Virus record (IMG/VR): IMGVR_UViG_3300027754_004699
Coordinates: 1 to 21,795 of that record
Origin: a virus
DNA: 21,795 bases
Reading direction: 5' to 3' (one strand)
The stretch's first letter is position 1, and the number at the start of each line of letters is the position of its first letter. Below are positions 13,701 to 19,600 of the stretch, piece by piece. The notes under the pieces were generated by a model that was not told the origin of the DNA, made no database searches, and was given only the letters and a program-made list of their open reading frames with translations. The position numbers and the translations under genes were made by a program.

Positions 13701-15194
13701 ACCATGCCTTCAAACGAATACCCAGGTCTAGATTGGCTTAATGATAAACTGGTAAAAAATATTCCTCTTAATCCATATGATATTAGTGGGGAGAGTGAGT
13801 TTACAGAAGTTGGTCGTGGAGTAGCTAGTCTTTGGGCGAATGCTCATGTTGGTTATAAATTTGAAAACCCAGCAATTGGTAATAAAGATACATTTGTTAG
13901 CGCTTTATTGTATGCAAGAAGCAAGGGTGATTTGAAAGCAAGAATGGAGATGCAGAGACTCGCTGATATTGGTAAAGAGCAGGTTAAAAAGTTTAGACTG
14001 TCATATCACCCTGCACCAACTGGAAATGATCTATTAATGTATCAAAAGTCAATCAAAGATGTTGGTTTATCCGACTTCACACCTGAAGATTTATTCTTAG
14101 TTCATGAAACGCCATACAAACCATTTATTGATCAATTTGGTAATGCTGTTATTAGACCAACATCTGATTATCAAACGCTATTCCCTAATGATGGATATCC
14201 GATGGAATATGTCCGAGACACAGTACACTTTGCTCTCAACCACCCAGTGATGGGACATCAGCAAAGGGAAAGTATCAAAGAACCCTATCTGCTTGTAGCA
14301 AATTTCATGGATGCTATGAAAGCAAACCCAGGATCATTGAGTTCTCTATACCCCGTTGACACAGTGCTAACTCCAGCTCTAGGTAGAGGTCTTGTATTTC
14401 CAAAGGGTACTTATCAATTACATGAAAAACCTGTTTCAACATATGGCGCTGTTAAAGAATCACTTGCGCAAATGATGAACCCATCAAAAATTGATAGTTC
14501 CTACTTTAAACACATATTTAAAGGTGGGGATCATGGAAGCGATATGGGAACCAATCAGTTTACTTATCAAATGGCAAGAAATATGAATGTAGGATCTGGT
14601 CCTCATTTTGGGAGCCCAACACAGATACTTTCTGGCTTAAAGCGTGGAGCGGATATTGGAATTGGTCAATACTTAGACAAGTATATGATGCAAGGTCTTA
14701 GTGATAACGATATTACCCGACTGCTTGCAAGGACAGACTTATTCAACAGTATTCGCACTAATATTGAGTATACTGGTCCTGACAGATTTTCTAATGGCGG
14801 CTATATGCCAAAATTCAAGAAAGGCGGATACCTCAAATTTAAAGAAGGTGGAGAAGTTCCTTCTATTCTTCATGGCGGGGAGTATGTTCTTAATGCTGGG
14901 GCTGTAAAGAAGTATGGAATAGCCCACATTGAAGCAATGAACAAAATGAGATTTAATGTTCCTCAACCAGGTTTCTCTGTTCCACAATCATCCTTCAGTG
15001 GCAGTCTCGCTGGCGGAATGACAACATCTACACAAAATGTAAACATCTATGTAGATAACTTCATTGGTGAGCCTGAGTGGTTTAACTCAATGATGAAAGA
15101 TTATAACACAACAGTTCTTCCCCGAAATCAAAAAGCGGCGGGTCTTGAGAACAGAGTGATTAGTACTTACAGTGGATTAAACAGGGGGAACTAA
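1755..15194 (+). CDS. Giant tape measure protein with wall-degrading cargo domains
   Basis: This 4479-residue protein sets tail length and is expected to be ejected with the DNA. It has a TP901-like minor tail core at about residues 190-400 (Ala/Met/Ser-rich helices, 'FGLSMSEATALIIPM'). Hydrophobic, possibly membrane-spanning stretches lie at about 661-685, 2483-2510 and 2643-2685. Charged coiled-coil regions lie at about 1340-1600, 2055-2160 and 2860-3030. Low-complexity linkers include a Gly/Arg stretch near 855-885, a Lys/Arg stretch at 1921-1965 and a Pro/Val stretch near 2165-2215. Near the C-terminus two GG...GEY modules flank an Rpf-like domain and two further domains. For comparison, lambda gpH is 853 residues. 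The frame is open throughout; a TAA lies two codons before the ATG, so no earlier in-frame start exists. The start has no Shine-Dalgarno. The identification as tape measure is very secure. Confidence 0.95.
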   Translation: MSNLENNTNDVNITTSIDGNAATGTAELSVELVNLTKQLQQLSQAAVKQANVTQSWNQAMGMSKAGVSQYSQQLNSSINVITKLSNATRIYKDVLNEAKKSTEGFVQAQSLINSNKGGLDASFVQRYNAGLVQGQSHLSSMSSSSKDLEKAMKRVALIDISKNIQRGAQAEAQSAYTFTRNFSTPIIAGLREAFFSYSKLATESNRTTKLILDNYAQLNHGQLGGMDLQVAAAIKFTEKLSHGLDKITQQWGTSRVLVQALAGDFAELGISSETLLTNMTRLTVEAEKLGNLDIAQSSSFLTSMYQTILRIRRETGKSVNINDAVVSKDILEQLSGQLAVFNLIENKTVMSLRNISDAFPEVTAAATSFGLSMSEATALIIPMVGAGFQVGASANSMKVSLQRMVAMTKQNTTILNQLNQSLGNGFELSAGIGMDQIQKLSDAYGFLIRDVEKGGKGKQGALELFSRLFGVRQGPRMEAAFAQLNAFQIQLETTGSAEQKVAKQLQDSVNAELKAIGQKEINIKKFKDLSTLHREAIATDEKGNLTTQAAAIQKGQIAAQAILEKAAGGQSDFISNMSTEVGKALMTQAFDVKALAGKQYEAELKLSQNTPEVRYRRAKESMLALGRAIVPVVDSVLKVLLPAFQKLSSFLQNNPAIAKLTGAFLLLAAAAGPIKLAFATMKTAFGGAISIFVKLAEKITGVSYAFASLQDLMSNPDLLRGQSKVVQYLDNFLIKTKRNGKALRKEMDLTGLSQPVQEMFKGNKAAAIYGTDKAVNMKRLSPIVSETNQFLNDMKTLNIENNTQMAAKVASGSEDGIAKGTAGLSDEITKTFTNAMHRFQGPNLFAGPNYFEGNIPGTGDSGGPIGRRGRGGGGSGTAAAAGGLTGADALNAKADEITLNRRAKKEINNFFKNPLGIGNIAAGGPTPKNTDGLVSSVQKLLNTMKGQSSSSPPGGTGFDVKKMVSALKSYKFVYDTPGAINIGTTGTSGVLLSTLEKIKEGMPKPMSGRIVRDVSQSYGFPSTGQGRIPYLSPSIQQIFPRSAVTVADKIKSQMSFAPKALMPGSPTLSLASLGEMFTQSGVELEAQLVHALSGPESFPVSQKAINEVKKIIKKNTGFFSLALSKTGVNETMGGKLITLFSGINYTKGTGALVQRELAPILEHLNQNITDQVNAGLETIPQAAMKRLNEIKREITPLGLQAAPIRTMKKITTAGGAKQYTPILLKDFMHALDSHFISIEDEVQGVIQIANNGLADDLMSTQNLFPEVSSQGMVRHPKTGQMGTGSTNIHGDMIAQMMRDVEAGRTTLIQGVDEFGRETVQIVELAGRTAEKVVDDTVKVYGDLTDLDKKVKFAKGKDIPITETDKIKTVESKIKELKENARKAKGAARITSLKELDDYIFEQEKSITLLRRVEAQNIAQSKYKDPESSSKVMSEIENKRRKLEIIKREQAAGIAAGKIPTTSADLKRLDAAAAARILAKQEEIAAEKAMISALPAANPRKRATGLAKLAKPHEQKIKQLETELLSQIGQRKALLDSPAAIESDIENLLEKMVLAKPADLSDVEKLIESERRKLNTSLKRTGNRELKRRASRRTTSAGLKDFIKGLYQPVSVVGANLEDDVNLMTKAERSAKWYRDNIYKYNQGKQVMTGGTTIDRFKSAVMRVPFTTTPTPNTVGVPLPKGVIPTQVPQLDLTRDADYIRRQPLKQQRKLLKAFFGSQSGPSVAKIRFKPPKSVGAAAITTGTDIAAQFRDGLESSLNGILKSSSSEVSKITSAIDAVVFNTGHSAAGKKTLAFLQGEIKLTHEQINKALQAAITDITRGFKGGTGAGSAGRGSRAQSPASLQAFFERLRMGLSGKNAKGEKTKVVGITESFFGPKFRRLFDKDPGFRDATGVENNLKVIFANAMKNAVVGLGSEGEALSDLETGRRRGRGILQPSQGRQRSTRDGTGASKKRAATRGKGIKTLVAKTVEDINGELTDSANVLKQQINESLLSALHDETQGVKVVIPDVAAEVQAAVTAPIVEAQKVIGEAVQTAVVAIPGAAAAPAIDNAIQDTLILSEKQKANVKKAKDKLKEIKDSAAQSLGIKPASVSVDKITERIDKISAAISSNEKDLQDAVARNMPASSNSIKGPEKRIADFKKEMQKLERFKKQIIEEEAKILANSIPSTAPANISPTNAIGRVRPPTGVPVIPSAEVTPPIVPGARVPTVGASDGNGKVFNIDKIGHRFQGPNIFSDNIFDANLKDIIPNLDELMAANTQGATVLGTAGQTAGAAIDEGAAAMVAATATIKQSVISQKLFGNKALKGQFAEGADKSVIEKLFGSKMAKKNIIPEYVTKKLEDGTEKTLLSSATRKRSLLPFGKIPIGLPIKQDLADIDRLLTKGVLPNFTRLKKLLTGALGKTWLFALSGGLSVLIGPLTKVLKNFGGLKQVFAGTATIFAQSFAKSGSMLKGVAAGAGQITSNVFGGIQKAATVGLNIFSKLAGAILLVGTGLLIIVPIIGILIALYGMFKSANGRLAGAATALKEAFKALVDGAKALFAPIRDLIFVFIGADKQMGGLTSEGQKNAAFFTIIANAIKKATTAFKEWAETIGAAFVKNTVVPQITRIINKFILLGSAIKDFSNGDKTSGMAKLKAIMLSFAYDIVGILRIITSALINAFVFAVPVIIQVMQGLLSLLAQMVVAAMKEVGSGIASGAGSAIVRAGIRTIPGGDLALKINDATGGSGAANEMLQAYQKANTPYAKDVASTDPGLRKFIPKQLTEAEKKTKGFVDTALGIVKLAGEGADAALASLQQSIDSKYTKALSSTNMKVNGINVAIVIDKKSSTGVIDQIAYIAKKSADAATSAGESLGSQIANGIKSKVAEIKDTLKGAFYNNVDQKFDDIVTQYTDALEKQKDQQLKAYDDQITAIDELAAAEERLTSTKEYEAKKREIIDKRQYDHENYSVERKLAVYEGRTFDVRRLDREEIASKTESDKSLTDLDSERLKTLQSFQRDLVKGVIANQKDIAEKEFDVILKSFDTFMKGVKNKSFSTQEEFAAALKDVADKALSSSLELGTAFETGLAKLPAAIAAVRTPSIALFSTAMGDLIGEAQIAFGVATGSANPASLLGAVGLLVAGSKAGFAEAFSTTFAPLYVKPAVDAITVITGSLSKPGDPNNIAESWKKAGKDAFEALEAELNRTIAWEKIFKSFDDLFDGLKPKIKKVVDLAVAAQNALANVGGQTSAPSTILDEATMKDFQATTLTAAKKYGAGKAYIPPAQLGIMATRVTEFIGAHISEGSVGILSSAARADSGLSATEIAILKLALPALNIASGALALIANPNAYANRTDSNGRTGFMYGGQVGRYGIGGYLKAPASQGIPALLHGGEYIINHKAVEKFGKGNLEKINNLKNGGDFRGFASGGYMTTPGFANGGYMTTPGFAKGGAVKNNVGNKKKGTDDGMKLFTNSSGQSYYVPDTNVRSGAASGMILHPLDWQAIAVSENGQNWEKSLGKVSRTGQGVFVGALNIARQNWVRFGQGKYGNFNDPLNPPSFENQIKVAEIMYKGLASDPSAWGRAPKYLDGFEGVRLGKVDFPKLSELKVYDRVKAQGLANGGSVRKYGVEDQKSISVAKKIMNTLQGPYATSIPVITPRTINLNGLPQVPNKYGGMSTIRSAGFDLTNNPKGPNVLIPTVFKNQIDYSDLLRPSLDEFNKTGRHLGVYPGRDASLLAGSVLHLSEENRMNKFIGPMMPVVEPKKQGIFGKIGGFLSKSVTDVVQSFAKVGSGGLNIASALIESPLALIDKRLSFNPIKNLQNRTQDQLDNGINYIRGINKLTGLNIAGGKTGGLGQIANNKMVNMGDAFNVATTLLGPEVNAGMSAIARPFAAAAVERMGLSASGMTLGQIMKPGVMAVISNVLGRKATTLAPQVLMPRTPSNALAIPSIMEGSRIPRQILSRTMQIGDDALTQSFDAWKIGLEEVSFGVNRSRNPFTNLYETANQYGSTMPSNEYPGLDWLNDKLVKNIPLNPYDISGESEFTEVGRGVASLWANAHVGYKFENPAIGNKDTFVSALLYARSKGDLKARMEMQRLADIGKEQVKKFRLSYHPAPTGNDLLMYQKSIKDVGLSDFTPEDLFLVHETPYKPFIDQFGNAVIRPTSDYQTLFPNDGYPMEYVRDTVHFALNHPVMGHQQRESIKEPYLLVANFMDAMKANPGSLSSLYPVDTVLTPALGRGLVFPKGTYQLHEKPVSTYGAVKESLAQMMNPSKIDSSYFKHIFKGGDHGSDMGTNQFTYQMARNMNVGSGPHFGSPTQILSGLKRGADIGIGQYLDKYMMQGLSDNDITRLLARTDLFNSIRTNIEYTGPDRFSNGGYMPKFKKGGYLKFKEGGEVPSILHGGEYVLNAGAVKKYGIAHIEAMNKMRFNVPQPGFSVPQSSFSGSLAGGMTTSTQNVNIYVDNFIGEPEWFNSMMKDYNTTVLPRNQKAAGLENRVISTYSGLNRGN
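4263..4316 (+). repeat. HRFQGPN motif, copy 1 (tape measure residues 837-854)
   Basis: The segment HRFQGPNLFAGPNYFEGN sits just before a Gly/Arg-rich linker. A second copy is found 1389 residues later at 8430. The shared core is HRFQGPN(L/I)F followed by N-(Y/I)-F-(E/D)-x-N. Function is unknown. Confidence 0.7.
8430..8483 (+). repeat. HRFQGPN motif, copy 2 (tape measure residues 2226-2243)
   Basis: The segment HRFQGPNIFSDNIFDANL follows a Pro/Val-rich linker. It aligns with the copy at 4263 with one gap. The two copies bracket the middle third of the protein, so they may mark an inserted or duplicated block, a binding site or a processing site. Which of these applies cannot be told from sequence alone. 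Confidence 0.7.
9201..9284 (+). other. Predicted transmembrane segment in the tape measure (residues 2483-2510)
   Basis: A run of 28 mostly Ala/Leu/Ile/Val/Gly residues (core LLIIVPIIGILIALYGMF) without charges. Tape measure proteins often hold such segments, which may enter the cell membrane to form a DNA passage. A second long hydrophobic stretch lies at residues 2643-2685 (nt 9681-9809). Confidence 0.6.
11758..11935 (+). other. GG...GEY module, internal copy (tape measure)
   Basis: At about residues 3335-3394 the pattern is GG-Q-V-G-R-Y-G-I-G-G-Y, then IPALLHGGEYIINHKAVEKFG and a short helix ending in KINNLKN. This is the module that normally stands at the very C-terminus of many tape measure proteins (P-A-L-L-x-G-G-E-Y-V-I-N-x-x-A-V-x-K-x-G). 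Here about 1000 residues follow, and a second copy ends the protein. Confidence 0.75.
11958..12023 (+). repeat. Tandem 33-bp in-frame repeat (two units)
   Basis: Two adjacent 33-bp units (11958-11990 and 11991-12023) encode GGYMTTPGFAN and GGYMTTPGFAK; a third GG follows. The units differ at several silent positions, so the duplication is not brand new or the codons have drifted under protein-level selection. The repeat forms the hinge between the internal GEY module and the Rpf-like domain. Confidence 0.8.
12153..12450 (+). other. Rpf/transglycosylase-like domain inside the tape measure
   Basis: Residues 3467-3565 match the layout of the resuscitation-promoting factor fold: W-x-x-I-A-V-S-E-N-G-x-N-W, then G-x-G-V-F-V-G-A-L-N-I-A-R-x-N-W-x-x-F-G, then N-Q-I-K-V-A-E and a closing AWG. 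Glu3482 (codon 12198-12200) stands at the position of the catalytic glutamate of Rpf and lysozyme-like enzymes. In Rpf proteins the equivalent segments are C-E-S-G-G-N-W, G-L-Q-F-x-x-x-T-W-x-x-F-G and Q-I-x-V-A-E. The usual cysteine is replaced by Ser. Such motifs are known in mycobacteriophage tape measures, where they help local peptidoglycan opening. Confidence 0.75.
12657..12925 (+). other. 'LIPTV...TGxHLG' domain inside the tape measure
   Basis: Residues about 3635-3724 follow a pattern I recognise from large phage and mobile-element proteins: N-L-x-G-x-P-x-V-x-N, then G-x-S-T-I-R-S, then VLIPTV, then F-N-K-T-G-R-H-L-G-V, then an Ala/Leu helix with L-H-L-S-E-E-N. The family is usually seen as a small module in long virion or polyvalent proteins. 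I do not know an established biochemical role for it. It directly follows the Rpf-like domain. Confidence 0.5.
14088..14427 (+). other. Unassigned 'HETP...HFALNHPV' domain inside the tape measure
   Basis: Residues about 4112-4225 contain LFLVHETPYKP (His4117), Y-V-R-D-T-V-HFALNHPVMGH (His4158, His4163, His4168), then E-P-Y-L-L-V and S-L-Y-P-V-D-T-V-L-T-P ending in L-V-F-P-K-G-T-Y. The clustered His/Arg/Asn and the compact strand-rich ending look like an enzyme core and not like tape-measure filler. A later S-G-P-H-F-G-S-P-T segment (about residue 4290) may belong to it. I cannot name the family and assign no activity. Confidence 0.45.
14790..14945 (+). other. GG...GEY module, terminal copy (tape measure)
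   Basis: At about residues 4346-4397 the pattern is NGGYMP, KKGGYLKFKEGGEVP, then SILHGGEYVLNAGAVKKYG and a helix ending in EAMNKM. It aligns closely with the internal copy near 11758. A Gln/Ser-rich tail of about 80 residues completes the protein, as is usual. Confidence 0.75.
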
Positions 15195-15589
15195 TGTATC
15201 TATATAAGCTTCTCTCTATTAATGGAACAGAGGTAACTGAGCACGGCAGAACAATAAAGATTGATGAAGAAATTTCTGCTAACGATATAGATTTGGCAAG
15301 CGGTCATAGAAGAAGGTATTATTCAAATAATAAACAAAAGTTTAATATATCGTGGACTTGGCTCCCAGATCTTGCAGCACACACCGTTGATAGCAGGGAT
15401 GGTAGGGCTTTTCTAAATAGCTTAATTAATGCAACATCTTCTGTTTTGGTTGGGATTGAACTATCTCCAGGAGAAGGTTATACCGAATATAATTGTTTTA
15501 TAGATTCATATTCTGAATCTCTTGTAAGAAGAGATCCATCTTCAAAATGTTCTTACTATGACATATCCTTGTCTCTGGTGGAAGCGTAA
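15194..15589 (+). CDS. Minor tail protein with W-x-W-L-P domain (small paralogue)
   Basis: This 131-residue protein starts by a 1-nt TAATG overlap with the tape measure stop, with GGGGG at 15184-15188 as part of its ribosome binding site. It is strand-rich and carries RRRYYSNN, F-N-I-S-W-T-W-L-P, T-V-D-x-R-D-G-R and a closing YSESLVRRDPSS with Y-Y-D-I-S-L-S-L-V-E. The same series of motifs makes up the C-terminal third of the next gene product, so the two are paralogues. A place directly after the tape measure suggests a tail-tip ring or distal-tail role, but no sequence motif proves this. Confidence 0.75.
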   Translation: MYLYKLLSINGTEVTEHGRTIKIDEEISANDIDLASGHRRRYYSNNKQKFNISWTWLPDLAAHTVDSRDGRAFLNSLINATSSVLVGIELSPGEGYTEYNCFIDSYSESLVRRDPSSKCSYYDISLSLVEA

Positions 15590-16656
15590 TGGCAGACAGT
15601 TTCTATAGTTTTAGTGAACCTCTAAATAGTGGTGTAGATTTCTATAATGCGGATGATGCTAAGTTAATATCTGCTGCGATATCTATTGATGGCAGTGTTG
15701 CAATTAGTTTAACCAAAATAGCGTTTAGCGCAATAAATGCATCTGCAAATACTGATGCATTAATTACTGCTAGAAGAATAGTCTTTGCTTCGGCAAATAT
15801 TTCCGACCTGCTTTCAACAACCGTAACTGCTGGTACAACTATAAGAGAGGGGTCATTAGTTGTTATTAGTGCAACTTCCTCACTAACTGCTGTAGGTACA
15901 AAAATAGCGTATGCTTCGTCTGCAATAAATTGTACATCAAGTGTTGTTACGGTAGGAATGAAAATATCATTGGCTTCATCTGCAATAAACTCAGCGGCTT
16001 CAATTGTTACATCTATGGTGAAAACAGCTTTTGGCTCCACCAATGTCGTTATGACATCTAATGCATCTACGATACTAACTAAAATAGTCTTTGCATCTGC
16101 TGCGATAAATTCAAGTGTAATATTGTCAATTGTTGGGAAAATATCGCTGGCAACAATAAGAATTGCCATTCAGAATATGGGATCAATTTCCGCACAGGCA
16201 ATTAAATTTGCTGTTAATGGAATTGTTGATAGTTCAATAATTCGTACATTTATGTTGATTGATGATAAGCCAATTACTAATCATAATAGGAAATTTGAAT
16301 CCGCCCTTGAGCCTATTTTTGTTGAAAATAAAAATTGGACCAATTCCAGAAGTAGGTACTATAAGTCCTCGGCAAGATCGGGCAGAAAGACATTTAGCCT
16401 ATCTTGGTCATGGTTGCCGAATTCTCAAGAATTTACCGTTGATGGTAAAAGGGGACGGGATTATATTAAAGAAATAGCCTCAGATCCAAGTCATCATGTT
16501 CTAAAAATAGTTAATTTAGATGAATCTGGAGTGACTCCACCGACAGAAACAAGTTATAATGTATTAGTGAAAGATTATAATGAAACATTAACAAGGAGAG
16601 ATCTAAGCAATGATGTTTATTTCTGGGATTGTTCAATGACATTAGAGGAAGTTTAA
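15589..16656 (+). CDS. Minor tail protein: beta-repeat region plus W-x-W-L-P domain
   Basis: This 355-residue protein starts by a 1-nt TAATG overlap with the previous stop. Residues about 25-220 consist of near 20-residue repeats with a K-I-x-F-A-S-x-x-I-N-x-x-x-x-V-x-T-x-G pattern, probably a beta-structured stalk. Residues about 221-355 repeat the fold of the preceding 131-residue protein: S-R-Y-Y, F-S-L-S-W-S-W-L-P, T-V-D-G-K-R-G-R, Y-N-E-T-L-T-RRD, D-C-S-M-T-L-E-E. The protein thus looks like a paralogue of the preceding gene that carries an N-terminal repeat extension. Similar Ala/Ser/Val-rich repeats occur in minor tail proteins of actinobacteriophages. A tail-tip structural or surface-binding role is inferred. 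Confidence 0.75.
   Translation: MADSFYSFSEPLNSGVDFYNADDAKLISAAISIDGSVAISLTKIAFSAINASANTDALITARRIVFASANISDLLSTTVTAGTTIREGSLVVISATSSLTAVGTKIAYASSAINCTSSVVTVGMKISLASSAINSAASIVTSMVKTAFGSTNVVMTSNASTILTKIVFASAAINSSVILSIVGKISLATIRIAIQNMGSISAQAIKFAVNGIVDSSIIRTFMLIDDKPITNHNRKFESALEPIFVENKNWTNSRSRYYKSSARSGRKTFSLSWSWLPNSQEFTVDGKRGRDYIKEIASDPSHHVLKIVNLDESGVTPPTETSYNVLVKDYNETLTRRDLSNDVYFWDCSMTLEEV
15661..16250 (+). repeat. About nine 60-bp degenerate coding repeats
   Basis: Units begin near 15661, 15715, 15775, 15838, 15901, 15961, 16021, 16081, 16138 and possibly 16201, with spacings of 54 to 63 bp and mostly exactly 60. The best conserved DNA is at unit starts (AAAATAG/AAAATAT followed by a Phe/Tyr/Leu-Ala-Ser codon run). 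At protein level the unit is K-I-x-(F/Y/L)-A-S-(S/A)-A-I-N plus ten Ser/Thr/Val residues. Confidence 0.8.
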
Positions 16657-16657
16657 T

Positions 16658-19600
16658 ATGTTAGATACTGGTCTGTATGGAAAAGCAATTTCTAATACTT
16701 TTATTTCTAAAACAACAGACATATCTCAAAGAATTAAGCCATTAATATTAATAGATTTCTTAGATAGCAGGCATGTTCTTAAATATAACGGGGTTGATAT
16801 TGCATCAAGCAACTCGGCATTTACAACCCCATCAACTGAGACTATTAACTCAGAAGTAAGCGGGATGCTACTTAGGACTGCTAGATCACCATCCGCTACT
16901 TATCGCTCATTGAGTGCCAATGAGGTATCTTTTAATAAAAGAAATAGATCGGATTATTATTTTACTCCAAATGAATCAATTAATGGGATAGAACGCCAGT
17001 CATTTACATGGGCTGTATGTGATGCAAAAGACAAGTTTGGAAAAACTATTACTGCCAATGGAGAATGGCATGCATTGCCATCTTCAAAAGATGATAATTA
17101 TGAATTTGGTTTCATATCCAATACAAAAAGCACAAGCTCCCTGCATGCGACTAGATCTGGGTATGAGTTTGCTTCACCAGTCATTATTGAATATAATTTT
17201 ACGGAAAGAAAATGTAATATATTGAAAGTAATAACATCGGAATACAATGGTCAAATTAAAGCTTATAATATAAAAGCTTATGTTAATACATCAACTATTG
17301 TTTTGAATGTTGATGGTGAAATAGTTACTGATAGTTATTATAATACTCATTATTTAAATAATGAAAATATAAACAGAATTACATTAACAATTTATACAAC
17401 AAAAAACCCATTAGACCGAGCAAGGGTTAATGAAGTATGCCCGATTTATCAAGTTGATATAACAGATTATGTAATTGATTTTGGCGTTAGCAAGGTTCGT
17501 GATGTTCATGAAACAAGTTTGCCGATTGCTGGTGGTGGTTCTTCAACATGTAATTTAAATTTAGATAATTCTGGTAAGGATTTTAGCATATTTAGTTCTG
17601 CTTCAACTTTTGGTAAATATATGAAAAAAGACTTAAGAGTTCATGTCTATACTGGTTGGCAAATTCTAAAAACAAATGAAGAATTAATTACAAATATATT
17701 ATCAAATGCTATTTCAGCAAATTCAAGCACGATTCCTGTAAACTCAACAGATTCCTTCCCCGCTGGTGGTGGAAACAATAACTATGTTATCACAATAAAT
17801 CCAGGCACGGCTACCCCAGAAAGGGTTTTGTGTTATAAGAATGATGCATTTTCTTTTACTGCAGTGACAAGAGGGTATGCCGATACAATAGCCGCTAGTT
17901 ATTCTGCGGGAACTACTGTGTCTTTTGACCCATACGAATATGTGCCAGCTGGTACATATTATATTGATGAATGGCAATCGGCATCATCGTCAATGACTGT
18001 TTCTGCAACTTTAACAAATTGGAATAAATTTACCAATGAAAAAATGATTACTAATGGGTTCTTTATGCAAGATAGTACCGTTGCTGAATCAGTTAACAAT
18101 CTTTTATTAAGAACAAATTTTCCAAAATCTGATATTTCTTATTTCTTAATACCATCAAAATCATATACAAAGAATGATGCTATTTTGCATTTTGGTTTTG
18201 ATGAAGATACCGTGGATAGAGCCAACTCAACAAGGACACCATCTAAGTCTTTGAGGGCGAGATTTGTTGCCCCAGCAGAAAAACAAAGAAGTTCAATCAA
18301 GGATATAAAACTTGACGCTAACGATAGGGTTTTGTCTGCTGAGGAGAAAGCTTTAGACATAACAACATACATTGCTCCGTCCTTTGTATCAACATCAAAA
18401 GCAATAACTACACAGCCAGTAGGGGAGACAACAGTTGCGTTAAATTACACAACTGATTCCTTTGTTGCGGTAGATGGAACAACAGTTACGGATTACTATA
18501 ATGGTGTTTTTGACGGGGTTTACATACCTTCCTCAAGCGGTATTCAAAGGCTTCGTTTAGATGTAAAAAACTGCGGTGTAAGAATGTTTTTTAATAAAAA
18601 TTTAACAGAAATAAATGAGTGGTATGAAACAGGAGATGCAACGACTACTTTTTTAACCGAAGAAATGGACTTAACCGCTGGTAATGCTTATGAATTAAGA
18701 ATTGAATTTTTTCATAAAACAAATACACTTGGAATTGCTTTAAAAAAGGTGGTTGGCGGCACTATATCTTGGGTTGATGAAGATGAGTGTGCAACAATGC
18801 CTTGTTTTGATTATATTGGGAACAAAAATGTTGCACCTTATTTGAATTTTTCAAGCGGGTCATGGAGTGTCAATACTGCTGGTAATTTTGTTGAAAGAGT
18901 TGCAAATAGAAATGATGGAATCTATGTCGGATCGGTTCTTACAGGTCAACCTAGCGGTGTTGTTTCCGATACTGATAACAAAAGCGTTTTGCTTGCCAGT
19001 AATTCCTACATAAGAGTCCCTTATCACATATCTTATGATGTATTCAATTCAGCCAGCCCAGTTTACAACAATGAATTCTCTATTGAATTAAATGCTAAAT
19101 TCCATAACGGATCGTTTAGCTCTAATGGGGAATATATTAGCAATTGGGCTAACGCAACTCCTACATCTGGTTTTGAATTTTACCATAATTCAACTTCTCA
19201 TGGGTTTAAATTTAGATCATCAAGTGGTGTGCAAACTGTTTCCTCAAATACAGCAATTTCAACATCTGAATTTACACATATTGCTGTAACATACAAAAAT
19301 AATTCTTTAAAATACTATGTCAATGGCGCTTTGTCTAATTCAGTTACAACAACTGGAAACTTAGCTGCCTATACGGGTCGTGATTTGACCATTGGTGGTC
19401 GTAATGCATCTTACACAGAAAATGTTGGAGAAATAGCACCATCAAGTATTAGATCTTTCTATATAGATGAATTTGCTATGTTTGCAAAACAATTGTCGGC
19501 TGCGGAAATCAAAAATAGTTATATTCAAATAAAAATTCAACCAATTTTTGTTATGCCTTTCATTTATGGTAATGATGTTACGATTCAGTCATTAATTGAT

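Noticed and set aside
15642-16169. 175-codon open frame on the minus strand
   Set aside because: It is the antisense image of the 60-bp coding repeats, which keep the opposite frame open by their periodicity; there is no independent sign of coding.
18854-19522. LamG-like region considered as a glycosidase or depolymerase
   Set aside because: The motifs match a binding-type jellyroll; no acidic catalytic pair typical of glycoside hydrolases can be recognised by eye.
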